Of a stretch of DNA of 64,000 nt, positions 26,986 to 34,248 are shown in pieces. The notes below the pieces were generated by a model. That model had not been told where the DNA came from, did no database searches, and saw only the letters and a list, made by a program, of their open reading frames with translations. The DNA is taken from NCBI GenBank assembly GCA_964551735.1, contig CAZKEF010000011.1:62001-126000 (forward strand). Reading direction: 5' to 3'. Origin of the DNA: DAOUAT01 sp964551735 (GTDB taxonomy: Bacteria; Chloroflexota; Anaerolineae; CG2-30-64-16). Every line of letters begins with the position of its first letter. The stretch's first letter is position 1. The position numbers were made by a program, and so were the translations under genes.

Positions 26986-28062
26986 ATGGACACACTGATC
27001 GGTTTCTCATTCACCGCGTGGATCAAACTGCTGACCGAAAACCGCTTTACAGTTGACTGGGGCTATCGTGATCGGTGGTGGACGGTGACCCAGATGAGCC
27101 TGCTGAATTCGCTCGGCCGCCGGCGCGAAAACCGGCGCTACGGTGCGCAGATCGCAGCTACCAAGGTCGAGGCGCCGGTCTTCATCCTGGGGCATTGGCG
27201 CAGCGGCACCACCCTGCTGCACAACCTGCTGATCAACGACCCGCAGTTCGCCTATCCCAACCTGTTTCAGACCACCCATCCCCTGACCATGCTGGTGCGC
27301 GAGGAGATGATCGAAACCGCGCTGCGCGACGCCGAGGCGCACGGCCGGCCCATGGATAACGTGCAGATCACCTTCCGCAGCCCCGGCGAAGACGAGGCCG
27401 CGCTGGCGGTGCTCAGTCAGCGCTCGCCGCTGATCGGCTGGCTCTTCCCGCGCCGCGAAGCCCACTATGACCGTTACCTGACCTTCCGGGATGCGCCCGA
27501 AGCCGATCGGCGACGCTGGGAGGACGCACTGGTGCTGTTCATGCGCAAGCTGACGTATCGGTACAACAGGCGACTGCTGCTCAAGTCACCCCAGCATACC
27601 GCGCGGGTGCGCCACCTGCTGCGCCTGTTCCCCGATGCGCGGTTCATTCACATCCACCGCGACCCGTACACGGTCTTCCGCTCGACGCAGCGCCTCTTTG
27701 CCAGGGCAGTGCCGGAAGCGTATCTCCAGCAGCCGCCGCCCGGCGGCCACGATGAGGGGATCCTGCGTCGTTACCGGGCGATGTACACGGCGTTCTTTGA
27801 GGATCGCGCGCTGATCCCCCCCGGGCGGTACGTCGAAATCGCATACGAAGATGTGGAACGCGACATGATAGGCACGGTGGCGCGAATCTATGAAACGCTG
27901 AACCTGCCGGGCTTCACCGACATGCGCCCAACACTACAGCGCTACGTGGAGTCGTTATCCGACTACCAAAAGAACGTTCACGAAGCGCTGCCCGAACCGC
28001 TTCGCCAGCGCATCACCGCGGCTGCAGGGGCATGCTTTGCCGCATGGGGATATCCACCCTGA
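26986..28062 (+). CDS. sulfotransferase family protein (PAPS-dependent)
   Basis: 358 residues, cytosolic. The 5'-phosphosulfate-binding loop is FILGHWRSGTTLLHN at about residues 64-78. A second motif, ARFIHIHRDPYTVFRS near residue 220, matches the 3'-phosphate-binding region of the Sulfotransfer_3/tyrosylprotein-sulfotransferase-like family, and KSPQH precedes it. It starts 18 bases after the MFS gene in the same direction. It could sulfate a hydroxyl of the peptide or of a fatty or sugar moiety. If X6 is aromatic, a phenolic group or the Thr hydroxyl are possible acceptors; this is inference. The start ATG at 26986 is the first in frame and fits the family N-terminus. Confidence 0.85.
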   Translation: MDTLIGFSFTAWIKLLTENRFTVDWGYRDRWWTVTQMSLLNSLGRRRENRRYGAQIAATKVEAPVFILGHWRSGTTLLHNLLINDPQFAYPNLFQTTHPLTMLVREEMIETALRDAEAHGRPMDNVQITFRSPGEDEAALAVLSQRSPLIGWLFPRREAHYDRYLTFRDAPEADRRRWEDALVLFMRKLTYRYNRRLLLKSPQHTARVRHLLRLFPDARFIHIHRDPYTVFRSTQRLFARAVPEAYLQQPPPGGHDEGILRRYRAMYTAFFEDRALIPPGRYVEIAYEDVERDMIGTVARIYETLNLPGFTDMRPTLQRYVESLSDYQKNVHEALPEPLRQRITAAAGACFAAWGYPP

Positions 28063-28097
28063 TTTCGCAACGCTTGTAGGAATTTGGGCTTAAGACT

Positions 28098-28119
28098 CCG
28101 GAGTCGAGGCTTCAGCCGG
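28098..28119. repeat. single-arm REP-like element
   Basis: ccggagtcgaggcttcagcc, one arm of the palindromic element found complete at 44090-44154. Lies between the sulfotransferase and thioesterase genes. Confidence 0.65.
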
Positions 28120-28164
28120 GCTCTTGCATGAAGGCGAACAAGCGCCAGTCGAGAAGTGGTCTTT

Positions 28165-28193
28165 TCGACAAAACCTGTTCTCATCGGTATACT
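28165..28193 (+). promoter_or_regulatory. promoter for thioesterase-acyltransferase-mbtH suboperon
   Basis: TCGACA-17-TATACT; predicted start about 28200, at the ATG of the thioesterase gene. Confidence 0.55.
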
Positions 28194-28200
28194 TATGAGC

Positions 28201-28968
28201 ATGACAACGTTACCGCCAAACAACACCTGGCTGTCCATCCCGCGGCCGAACCCGGCGGCCCGGGTGCGCCTGTTTTGTTTCCCCTACTCCGGCGCGGCCG
28301 CGTCCGTGTTCTACCCGTGGGCCGATATCCTGCCCGCCACCATCGAGGTCTGCCCCGTGCAGCTCCCGGGCCACGGCACGCGCCTCGCCGAACCGCTGCA
28401 CGACCGCCTGGGGCCGCTGGTAGCCGCGCTGGCCGATGGGCTGGCGCCCTACTTCGACAAGCCGTTCGCGTTTTTCGGCCACAGCATGGGCGCGCTGCTC
28501 AGCTATGAGTTGGCGTGCCTGCTCAGGCAGCAGGGGCGCAGCCCGGTGCATCTGTTCGTGTCGGGCCACGGCGCGCCGCACCTGCCGGATCGCAACCCAC
28601 CCCTGCACCAGCTCCCCGATGCTCAGTTTGTCCAGAAGCTGCGGGAGCTCAACGGTACGCCAGAAGAGGTGCTGCGGCACGCGGAGCTGCTCCAACTGCT
28701 GACCCCTATCCTGCGCGCCGATTTCGCCGTGTGCGAGACCTATGTCTACCGCGCGGAGCCGCCGCTGGCCTGCTCCATCTCGGCCTACAGCGGCCTGGGT
28801 GATGATTACGTCAACCGTGAGGAGCTTCAGGGGTGGAGCCAACGCACCGCCGGCGCATTCAGCCTGCGCATGTTTCCCGGTGATCATTTTTACTTGAATA
28901 CCGCGCGCCACTACCTGTTGCAGGCGCTGGCGCGCGATCTGGATGCGTCGCTGGCGCACAATCGCTGA
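28201..28968 (+). CDS. type II thioesterase, alpha/beta hydrolase
   Basis: 255 residues. The nucleophile elbow is FFGHSMGALLSYE, and the catalytic His lies in GDHFYLN near the C-terminus. The N-terminus PRPNPAARVRLFCFPYSGA is diagnostic of GrsT/RifR-like type II thioesterases, which remove misprimed or stalled acyl groups from T domains. Because no chain-terminating thioesterase domain exists in the NRPS genes, a role in product release is also possible. ATG 28201 was chosen over 28195 because a promoter (TCGACA-17-TATACT, 28165-28193) predicts a transcript start at about 28200; neither ATG has a ribosome-binding site, so this may be a leaderless mRNA. It probably heads a suboperon with the next three genes. 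Confidence 0.88.
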   Translation: MTTLPPNNTWLSIPRPNPAARVRLFCFPYSGAAASVFYPWADILPATIEVCPVQLPGHGTRLAEPLHDRLGPLVAALADGLAPYFDKPFAFFGHSMGALLSYELACLLRQQGRSPVHLFVSGHGAPHLPDRNPPLHQLPDAQFVQKLRELNGTPEEVLRHAELLQLLTPILRADFAVCETYVYRAEPPLACSISAYSGLGDDYVNREELQGWSQRTAGAFSLRMFPGDHFYLNTARHYLLQALARDLDASLAHNR

Positions 28969-28983
28969 CGGAAGCAGTGAAGC

Positions 28984-30753
28984 ATGGATGTTGGCGAACG
29001 CACCCGTGACATTTATGAGCAGATCGCGGCCTATCCCAAGCCGCCGCTGGTTCCGCTGCCGGGACCGGACGATATCGACGCGCTGCTGACCGACCACGGA
29101 ATGCCGCCCGGCACGGCGGCCTATCGCATCTCCAAGGCTGCGCTGGCGCTGACCGGCTTCACGCGGTTCCTGCGACGTCTCCCTGCGGAACAAGAGCAGC
29201 TCATGCGCCGCTGCGACCAGCGCGGCGCATGGCTCTTTGCCCCGTTGGTGTCGGCCACCGTCGCGCTTGAGGATGATCCCAGGGCGGTGACACCCCTGGA
29301 GCGGGCTGCCACACTGCTGCATGCCGCGCGGACCTTCCATGCGGATTTGCACGCGGGCCGGCTGCCGCCCGACAGTTATCGCGGCCAGGCCCTGGAAATG
29401 GGGCAATACCCGAACCTCTTTGCCACAACCTTGATCGTAGATAGCCGGCGCCCGCGTATCTTCAAGAGCACCGGTCTCAACCAGGTCACGGTCCTGGTGC
29501 GGAACCGCATTTACCTGCTCGATGTCGGTCTGCCGGGCGGGGAGGCGACAGTAGCCCAGATCATCGAGGGGTTGCAGGCAATTGTTGAGATGTCCCATGC
29601 GCAGGGACCAGCAGACGACGCGATGGCGCCAGGCCTGTTGACCTGTGCGCGCCACGTGACCCAGTGCAAGATCTTTCCAGAGCTCGGCAAGGACGCCACG
29701 AACCGCGCCGCCCTGGAAGCGCTGCGTCATAGCTTCATGACCCTGTGCCTGGATCTGGACGATACACCGGCCACGCTGGCTGAGGCCATGCATCACGCCC
29801 ACGCCGGACGACCAGCAAACCGGTGGTGGCATGCCAGCTTGCAACTAGTCGTCACCGGCAACGCAATGGCCTGCGCCATCTGCAATTTCAACACCTACCT
29901 GGATGGCAATGTGATGATGCGCGGCGGGGCCGAACTCCAGCAGCGCGCCGCCGCCTGCGATCTAAATCAGGTGGGGCGAACCGCGCGACTGAACCTGAGG
30001 CCGCTCTCCGAACTGGAATGGCGCATCAAGCCAGCGCACATACGCCAGGCTCAGGTAGATCTGGCACCCCTGTTGGATCAGCAGGCGGCGACTTTCATCG
30101 TAGAGGGCGTGGGAAGCGAGTTCTTCGCGGCGCACGGCATTGATGCGATCCCGGCCTTCGTCCTGGCACTGCAGATGACCAGCGCCCGCCTGTGCCGCGA
30201 GCCGGTGCAGATCACGCAATTTCTGACCATGTCGCGCTATCGCTGCATGGATCTCACAACAGCCACAGTGACGACACCCGAGGTGCAAGCATTTGTTGAC
30301 TATATGGCGGCGGGGCTGGCCAACCGCGATGCGGCGCGGGCGCTTCTGCACGCCGCCATCGCGGCGCAGGCAGAGCGCTGCCGTATCGAGCGCAGCCGGC
30401 TACCGCTGGAGGATATCATCGGCCTGTTGTTGTACTCCAGGCGCGGTTTCGCGCGCACGTATACCTCTACGGTGTTCGTCTTGCGCGCCATGCTGCTCTA
30501 TCGGCTGGGCGGTGGTACGCAAAGCAGTCGCGACATCATCGTCTCGCATCCGCTCCTCCAGCCCGCAGTCCCACTGGTTGGCCGGCCAGGGGTGCGCTTG
30601 CCCTACGTCCGCCATTTCGCCCTGCACTATCAGATCTGGGCGGATAAGATCGTCATTACCTTCATGCCGGGGATTGATTGGAGAATTCCCAACTCACAAC
30701 TGATAGCTGAGCTGAAAGCAGACCTGTGCCGCCTGCATGAGCTCATCGCATAA
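28984..30753 (+). CDS. choline/carnitine O-acyltransferase-fold protein, catalytic His apparently lost
   Basis: 589 residues, the usual size for the family. Family landmarks are visible: the N-terminal PPLVPLP region; MGQYPNLFATTLI (compare the conserved M-x-Q-Y-x-x-x-F); RNRIYLLDV; and NRWWHASLQLVV preceding the active-site segment. Known enzymes have E-H-S-x-x-D-G there; this protein has N-F-N-T-Y-L-D-G, so the general-base His aligns with Asn. The substrate-binding T/S-R-x-F segment is also altered (LTMSRYRCMDLTTA). It starts 15 bases after the thioesterase gene, within the NRPS suboperon. It may be an inactive acyltransferase repurposed as a peptide-handling or release factor, or use a different mechanism. 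Family assignment is fairly firm; function is open. Confidence 0.72.
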   Translation: MDVGERTRDIYEQIAAYPKPPLVPLPGPDDIDALLTDHGMPPGTAAYRISKAALALTGFTRFLRRLPAEQEQLMRRCDQRGAWLFAPLVSATVALEDDPRAVTPLERAATLLHAARTFHADLHAGRLPPDSYRGQALEMGQYPNLFATTLIVDSRRPRIFKSTGLNQVTVLVRNRIYLLDVGLPGGEATVAQIIEGLQAIVEMSHAQGPADDAMAPGLLTCARHVTQCKIFPELGKDATNRAALEALRHSFMTLCLDLDDTPATLAEAMHHAHAGRPANRWWHASLQLVVTGNAMACAICNFNTYLDGNVMMRGGAELQQRAAACDLNQVGRTARLNLRPLSELEWRIKPAHIRQAQVDLAPLLDQQAATFIVEGVGSEFFAAHGIDAIPAFVLALQMTSARLCREPVQITQFLTMSRYRCMDLTTATVTTPEVQAFVDYMAAGLANRDAARALLHAAIAAQAERCRIERSRLPLEDIIGLLLYSRRGFARTYTSTVFVLRAMLLYRLGGGTQSSRDIIVSHPLLQPAVPLVGRPGVRLPYVRHFALHYQIWADKIVITFMPGIDWRIPNSQLIAELKADLCRLHELIA

Positions 30754-30803
30754 ACACATCCAACAGGATGCCGGCGGGCATCCTCACATCACAAGGAGGC
30801 AAC

Positions 30804-31016
30804 ATGGCTTGGGACGAACGTGAAGACACAACCGTTTACCGTGTGGTAATCAATGAGGAGGAGCAGTACTCCATCTGGCCCGTGGATCGGGAGATTCCAG
30901 CAGGCTGGCGCGATGGCGGCAAGAGCGGGCCAAAGGCCGAGTGCCTGGCGTACATCAAGGAGGTCTGGACCGACATGCGGCCGCTTAGCCTGCGCAAGCA
31001 GATGGACGGGGCTTGA
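30804..31016 (+). CDS. MbtH-like protein
   Basis: 70 residues. It shows the family signature: N-E-E-E-Q-Y-S-I-W-P, IPAGW, then CLAYIKEVWTDMRPLSLR. MbtH-like proteins bind A domains (often Orn-, Tyr-, Thr- or Ser-activating ones) and make them soluble and active. The ATG at 30804 follows a strong aaggagg (30793-30799); upstream in-frame codons to 30768 lack a ribosome-binding site and family similarity. It lies 50 bases after the acyltransferase-like gene. Confidence 0.95.
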   Translation: MAWDEREDTTVYRVVINEEEQYSIWPVDREIPAGWRDGGKSGPKAECLAYIKEVWTDMRPLSLRKQMDGA

Positions 31017-31041
31017 AAAAGTCAAGGACTAGGCACAGGTT

Positions 31042-31070
31042 GGTGGTCGCGTCGGAGAGATGTGACCACC
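31042..31070 (+). terminator. hairpin between mbtH and sfp
   Basis: ggtggtc/gaccacc 7-bp stem without a T run; could attenuate read-through into sfp or stabilise the upstream mRNA. Confidence 0.4.
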
Positions 31071-31095
31071 AGCGCCCCGCGTCTCCTTAATCACT

Positions 31096-31857
31096 ATGCA
31101 AGATACCGCCGCGCACTGGATCTCACCTGCTGATCCGGTGCGCCTTGCTGAGAAAGAAATCCACATCTGGCGCATCAGGCTAGATCCTACGCCAAACGAC
31201 TTGACGCGCCACGTTGCGCAGCTAGACCCTGATGAACGCGCCCGTGCGGGGCGATTTCACTTCCCACATGACCGCGCCCGATTCATCGCCGCGCACAGCG
31301 CCCTGCGCGTCATCCTCAGCCGTTACCTGGACGTCCGGCCGGTCGACCTCGCCTTCGGCTATACCCGCTTCGGCAAACCGTTCATCCAGGAGCCACCGCA
31401 GCCGGACCCCAAACTGCTGGCGTTCAATATGTCGCATTCACACGACGTAGCGCTGGTGGCCGTTGGGAGAGACTGTGCCCTGGGGATTGATATCGAACGG
31501 ATTCGACCCGAGTTGGCCGAGCAGCACATTGCCGAACGTTTCTTTGCACCATCAGAAGTGACAGCCTTGCGCCATCTCCCCTCAGAAGCCCAGGCAGAGG
31601 CCTTCTTCAATTGCTGGACCCGGAAGGAAGCGTTTGTGAAGGCTCGGGGCGAAGGCCTATCGCTGCCCCTTGACCGTTTCGCCGTCTCCCTGACCCCCGG
31701 CGCGCCGGCCGTCCTCCTGGCTATCAACGATGACCCTCACGAGGCTGGTCAGTGGCATATGCAGGCACTGATGCCCTGGCCCGGCTACGCGGCCGCGCTT
31801 GTCACGGACTGCACCTCTTGCCACGTGGCAACCTATCACTACAATATCATCCCCTAA
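31096..31857 (+). CDS. Sfp-type 4'-phosphopantetheinyl transferase
   Basis: 253 residues. It transfers the phosphopantetheine arm from CoA to the conserved Ser of T domains. Motifs in order: FGKPFI, FNMSHSHD, LGIDIERI (metal-binding acidic residues) and FNCWTRKEAFVKARGEGL. It lies 79 bases after mbtH in the same direction, with a hairpin in the gap, so it may be co-transcribed at a reduced level or have its own promoter. It should activate all seven T domains of the cluster. Confidence 0.94.
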   Translation: MQDTAAHWISPADPVRLAEKEIHIWRIRLDPTPNDLTRHVAQLDPDERARAGRFHFPHDRARFIAAHSALRVILSRYLDVRPVDLAFGYTRFGKPFIQEPPQPDPKLLAFNMSHSHDVALVAVGRDCALGIDIERIRPELAEQHIAERFFAPSEVTALRHLPSEAQAEAFFNCWTRKEAFVKARGEGLSLPLDRFAVSLTPGAPAVLLAINDDPHEAGQWHMQALMPWPGYAAALVTDCTSCHVATYHYNIIP

Positions 31858-31976
31858 ACATCATCCTTTAATAGTCCTTTTTAATCGTATCAAAATCCGC
31901 ACCTCTGCGTTTATTGTGCAGATTGATCTGTTGTGTGCATTGCAGGACCTAGTCGCTCTTAACAGAAAAGGTGCAT

Positions 31977-32525
31977 ATGGACGAGAACGAACTGATTCGC
32001 CGCTATCGTGCTGGTGAACGCAACTTCACAGGGGCTAAGCTCGCCTACTCACGGCTTATGGGCGCCAAGCTCCACGGCGCGCACCTGAGCCGCGTCAGCC
32101 TGTTTTCCGCCCGGCTCAGTGGCGCCGATCTCGCGGGCGCGGACCTGAGCCGCGCCAACCTGGCCGGCGCTGACTTGGGGCAGGCAGATCTGTCGGGCGC
32201 GTGTCTGAGCAGGGCAGCCTTGACAGGTGCAAACCTCAGCCGCGCCAATCTCCACGGCGGGCACACCGATTTGAGCGCGGCCAACCTGACGTGGGCCAAC
32301 CTGGCCGGCGCACGCCTGGCGGGCGCAAACCTGCGCGGGGCCAACCTGACGGGCGCGTGCCTGAACCAGGCCGACCTGACCGGCGCGGACTTGCGCGATG
32401 CAATCCTGACGGATGCGAAACTCGGCGGCGCAAACCTGACAGGAGCGAACCTATCTCAGGTGCGCTTTGACTCAGTCGAGCACGCAAGTTCAGCACCAAC
32501 GCCACAGCCAATACGTCGCCACTAA
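31977..32525 (+). CDS. pentapeptide-repeat protein
   Basis: 182 residues. After a short N-terminal segment (DENELIRRYRAGERNF) it is almost entirely A(D/N)Lxx pentapeptides from about residue 20 to 160, which fold into a right-handed beta helix. Some such proteins (Qnr, McbG, AlbG) protect DNA gyrase, including as self-resistance in peptide antibiotic clusters, but the family is broad. The ATG at 31977 is preferred over an upstream GTG because aaaagg precedes it by 6 bases. It lies 119 bases after sfp and is followed by a perfect 38-bp palindrome, so it likely ends the NRPS locus. A resistance role is inference. Confidence 0.85.
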   Translation: MDENELIRRYRAGERNFTGAKLAYSRLMGAKLHGAHLSRVSLFSARLSGADLAGADLSRANLAGADLGQADLSGACLSRAALTGANLSRANLHGGHTDLSAANLTWANLAGARLAGANLRGANLTGACLNQADLTGADLRDAILTDAKLGGANLTGANLSQVRFDSVEHASSAPTPQPIRRH

Positions 32526-32570
32526 CGGAGCGCATATCCCCGAACCGGGCAACGTGGCCCGGAAAAAGAC

Positions 32571-32608
32571 ATTGGCTCGAACGGATGGCGCCATCCGTTC
32601 GAGCCAAT
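32571..32608. terminator. perfect 38-bp palindrome after pentapeptide-repeat gene
   Basis: 19-bp arms meeting with no loop, between convergent genes; followed by gttgttcttt on the plus strand. Confidence 0.7.
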
Positions 32609-32647
32609 GTTGTTCTTTGAACCTGGACTCGCTGTTTCTGGAACTAT

Positions 32648-33115
32648 CTAGCCCCACCTTCTCCGCGCTGCGGCTACACCGGCCATCAGCACCAGGCCGA
32701 TGGCAACCGCAGCGAACGGCAAGCTGGCCGCTCCAAAACCAGTTAACGAGAGTGCATTGGGGCCAGTGCTGGTATCGAACGTGCCACAATCCCACGGAAA
32801 GGGCGTCTCATCGGGATCTGCTGCCACCGCGCATTGACTGTTAAGCGGATCACCAGAAGGACCCGGATCGTAGTTCACGGTGCATAGCATCTGCGCAGTC
32901 GTGTTGATGTAGATCTCAAAGCAGCCGACCGTATCTAGCGTGCCGGAACCGACCACGGTCGCGGTGTCCCGCTCGCGGCAGATCACCGTCCCGCCCCAGC
33001 CCCAGGGCGCTCCATTCACATCCACGGCACAACCCAACACCCGATCCCAGGCCAGGGCAGTTGGGGCCGAAAGCAACAACAAGCCCACAATGGCAGCGAT
33101 CGTCACTTGTCGCAC
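32648..33115 (-). CDS. six-cysteine secreted protein with C-terminal membrane anchor (copy 1)
   Basis: 155 residues; I recognise no named family. Signal peptide (VTIAAIVGLLLLSAPTALA) precedes a mature domain starting WDRVLGC. Six Cys match those of the neighbouring paralogue (33205-33675) and shared blocks include GAPW, GGTV-x-CR, VVGSG, GCF, YI and PGPSGDP. The C-terminus has GPNALSLTGFGAASLP, a hydrophobic helix and RRRWG, which resembles a membrane anchor or sorting tail. GTG at 33115 is preferred over ATG 33121: it leaves 6 bases after ggaga and gives an N-terminus (M-R-Q-V-T-I) aligned with the paralogue (M-R-R-L-T-L). Confidence 0.78.
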   Translation of the reverse strand: MRQVTIAAIVGLLLLSAPTALAWDRVLGCAVDVNGAPWGWGGTVICRERDTATVVGSGTLDTVGCFEIYINTTAQMLCTVNYDPGPSGDPLNSQCAVAADPDETPFPWDCGTFDTSTGPNALSLTGFGAASLPFAAVAIGLVLMAGVAAARRRWG

Positions 33116-33132
33116 GTACATTCTCCAACAGA

Positions 33133-33168
33133 ATAACCCGAACCGATGATCTCATCCGTTCGGGTTAT
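33133..33168 (-). terminator. hairpin between the two secreted paralogues
   Basis: ataacccgaac/gttcgggttat 11-bp stem with inner gatga/tcatc pairing; ends the 33205-33675 transcript. Confidence 0.65.
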
Positions 33169-33204
33169 ACCAATGCGGAAACTAGCCAGTCAGAAGGTGA
33201 CCGA

Positions 33205-33675
33205 TCAGCGGCGCCGCTTCCAGGCTGCAGCCAGGCCTGCGAGAGCCGCCAAGCCCAAGGCCGCCGTGCCTGCCGGCATCGCCGCTGCGCCGAAACCAGC
33301 CAGGGAGACAACGTTCGGGCCGGTGCCGGTGCTGATAGGATCACAGGGCCATGGTGCAGGTGTATAGCTGCTGTCGGTTGGAACGACACAATGCCCGTCC
33401 GCCGGATCACCACTCGGCCCCGGATTGAAATCAATAGTGCAATCAACTTCACGACCGTTGCCGATGTAGACGCTGAAGCAACCATTGGCATCCAGTTCAC
33501 CGGAGCCAACCACGATGTACGGCTGGAAAGTCTGCCGACAAGTCACGGTGCCGCCATGAGTCCACGGAGCGCCGTAGGCATCAGTCGTGCAACCCTCTGC
33601 CCGATCCCAGGCCAGCGCGGTGGGGGCAACCATCAACAGCAATAGCACAACAATTCCGAGAGTTAGACGTCGCAT
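33205..33675 (-). CDS. six-cysteine secreted protein with C-terminal membrane anchor (copy 2)
   Basis: 156 residues. Start at ATG 33675 is set by aaggaga just upstream on the minus strand; frame extending to 33864 has no such signal. N-terminal signal peptide ends near APTALA; the mature part begins WDRAEGC and contains GAPW, GGTVTCR, VVGSGELDANGCF and NPGPSGDP. Six cysteines suggest three disulfides. The tail GPNVVSLAGFGAAAMP plus a hydrophobic helix and KRRR mirrors copy 1. The two genes are tandem duplicates in one direction, separated by a hairpin, so each may be transcribed on its own. Function unknown; an exported surface protein is likely. Confidence 0.78.
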   Translation of the reverse strand: MRRLTLGIVVLLLLMVAPTALAWDRAEGCTTDAYGAPWTHGGTVTCRQTFQPYIVVGSGELDANGCFSVYIGNGREVDCTIDFNPGPSGDPADGHCVVPTDSSYTPAPWPCDPISTGTGPNVVSLAGFGAAAMPAGTAALGLAALAGLAAAWKRRR

Positions 33676-33862
33676 AGTACCTTCTCCTTTCAGGGATGGT
33701 GAAGAAATAGCGCTTATGGTGCCAGCAAAACCCTTTAGCCTTTTTACATTATCCACAATATCTGATCGGGTGTCAAATCGGCCAAAAGAGGGTGAAGTTG
33801 AAAAACGTGACGCGACATCGATCCTGTGGTATGCTATGCTAAAAGCAGAGGAGAATGCCATC

Positions 33863-34132
33863 ATGTCTGATCAACATCTTGTCACTATCTACCAATGCCA
33901 GGGCCTATTGCCTGCCGAGGTGATCAAGGCGAAGTTGGAGGCGGCCGGAGTGCCTGCGCTGCTGCGCTATGAATCGGCTGGCCCGGTGCTTGGCCTCACC
34001 GTGGATGGTTTGGGGCTGGTGGCGGTGCAGGTGCCAGAAGCCTGGGCCGATGACGCGCTGGCGTTGATCGCGGAGGAGCCCGATGCGCCCGCGGACTCAA
34101 GCTGGCAGGCCGAGCTGAGCGAGGAGCTGTGA
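33863..34132 (+). CDS. DUF2007-like small protein
   Basis: 89 residues, cytosolic, no membrane segment. The start at 33863 follows gaggaga at 33848-33854. The sequence (LVTIYQCQGLLPAEVIKAKL, then AGVPALLRYES and a V-x-V-P-E-x-x-A-D-D-A-L-A-L-I segment) resembles DUF2007 proteins, a small alpha/beta fold called putative signal-transducing protein in databases, with no proven role. It has an acidic C-terminus. It stands alone between the secreted pair (opposite strand) and the next operon. Confidence 0.75.
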   Translation: MSDQHLVTIYQCQGLLPAEVIKAKLEAAGVPALLRYESAGPVLGLTVDGLGLVAVQVPEAWADDALALIAEEPDAPADSSWQAELSEEL

Positions 34133-34201
34133 GCGGTCACGGGTTGCAGTTGCCAGGCTGCGATTTTGCGCCCTTGTCGTTCTTTGGTATACTCATTCAT
34201 C

Positions 34202-34225
34202 GCCTGTCAGTTGCAGGCCTTTTTT
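34202..34225 (+). terminator. weak terminator-like hairpin upstream of 34249 gene
   Basis: gcctg/caggc stem followed by ctttttt, 24 bases before the GTG start; might end the DUF2007 transcript or lie in the leader of the next gene. Confidence 0.4.
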
Positions 34226-34248
34226 GCCTATGTTAGGAGATCCATCGC

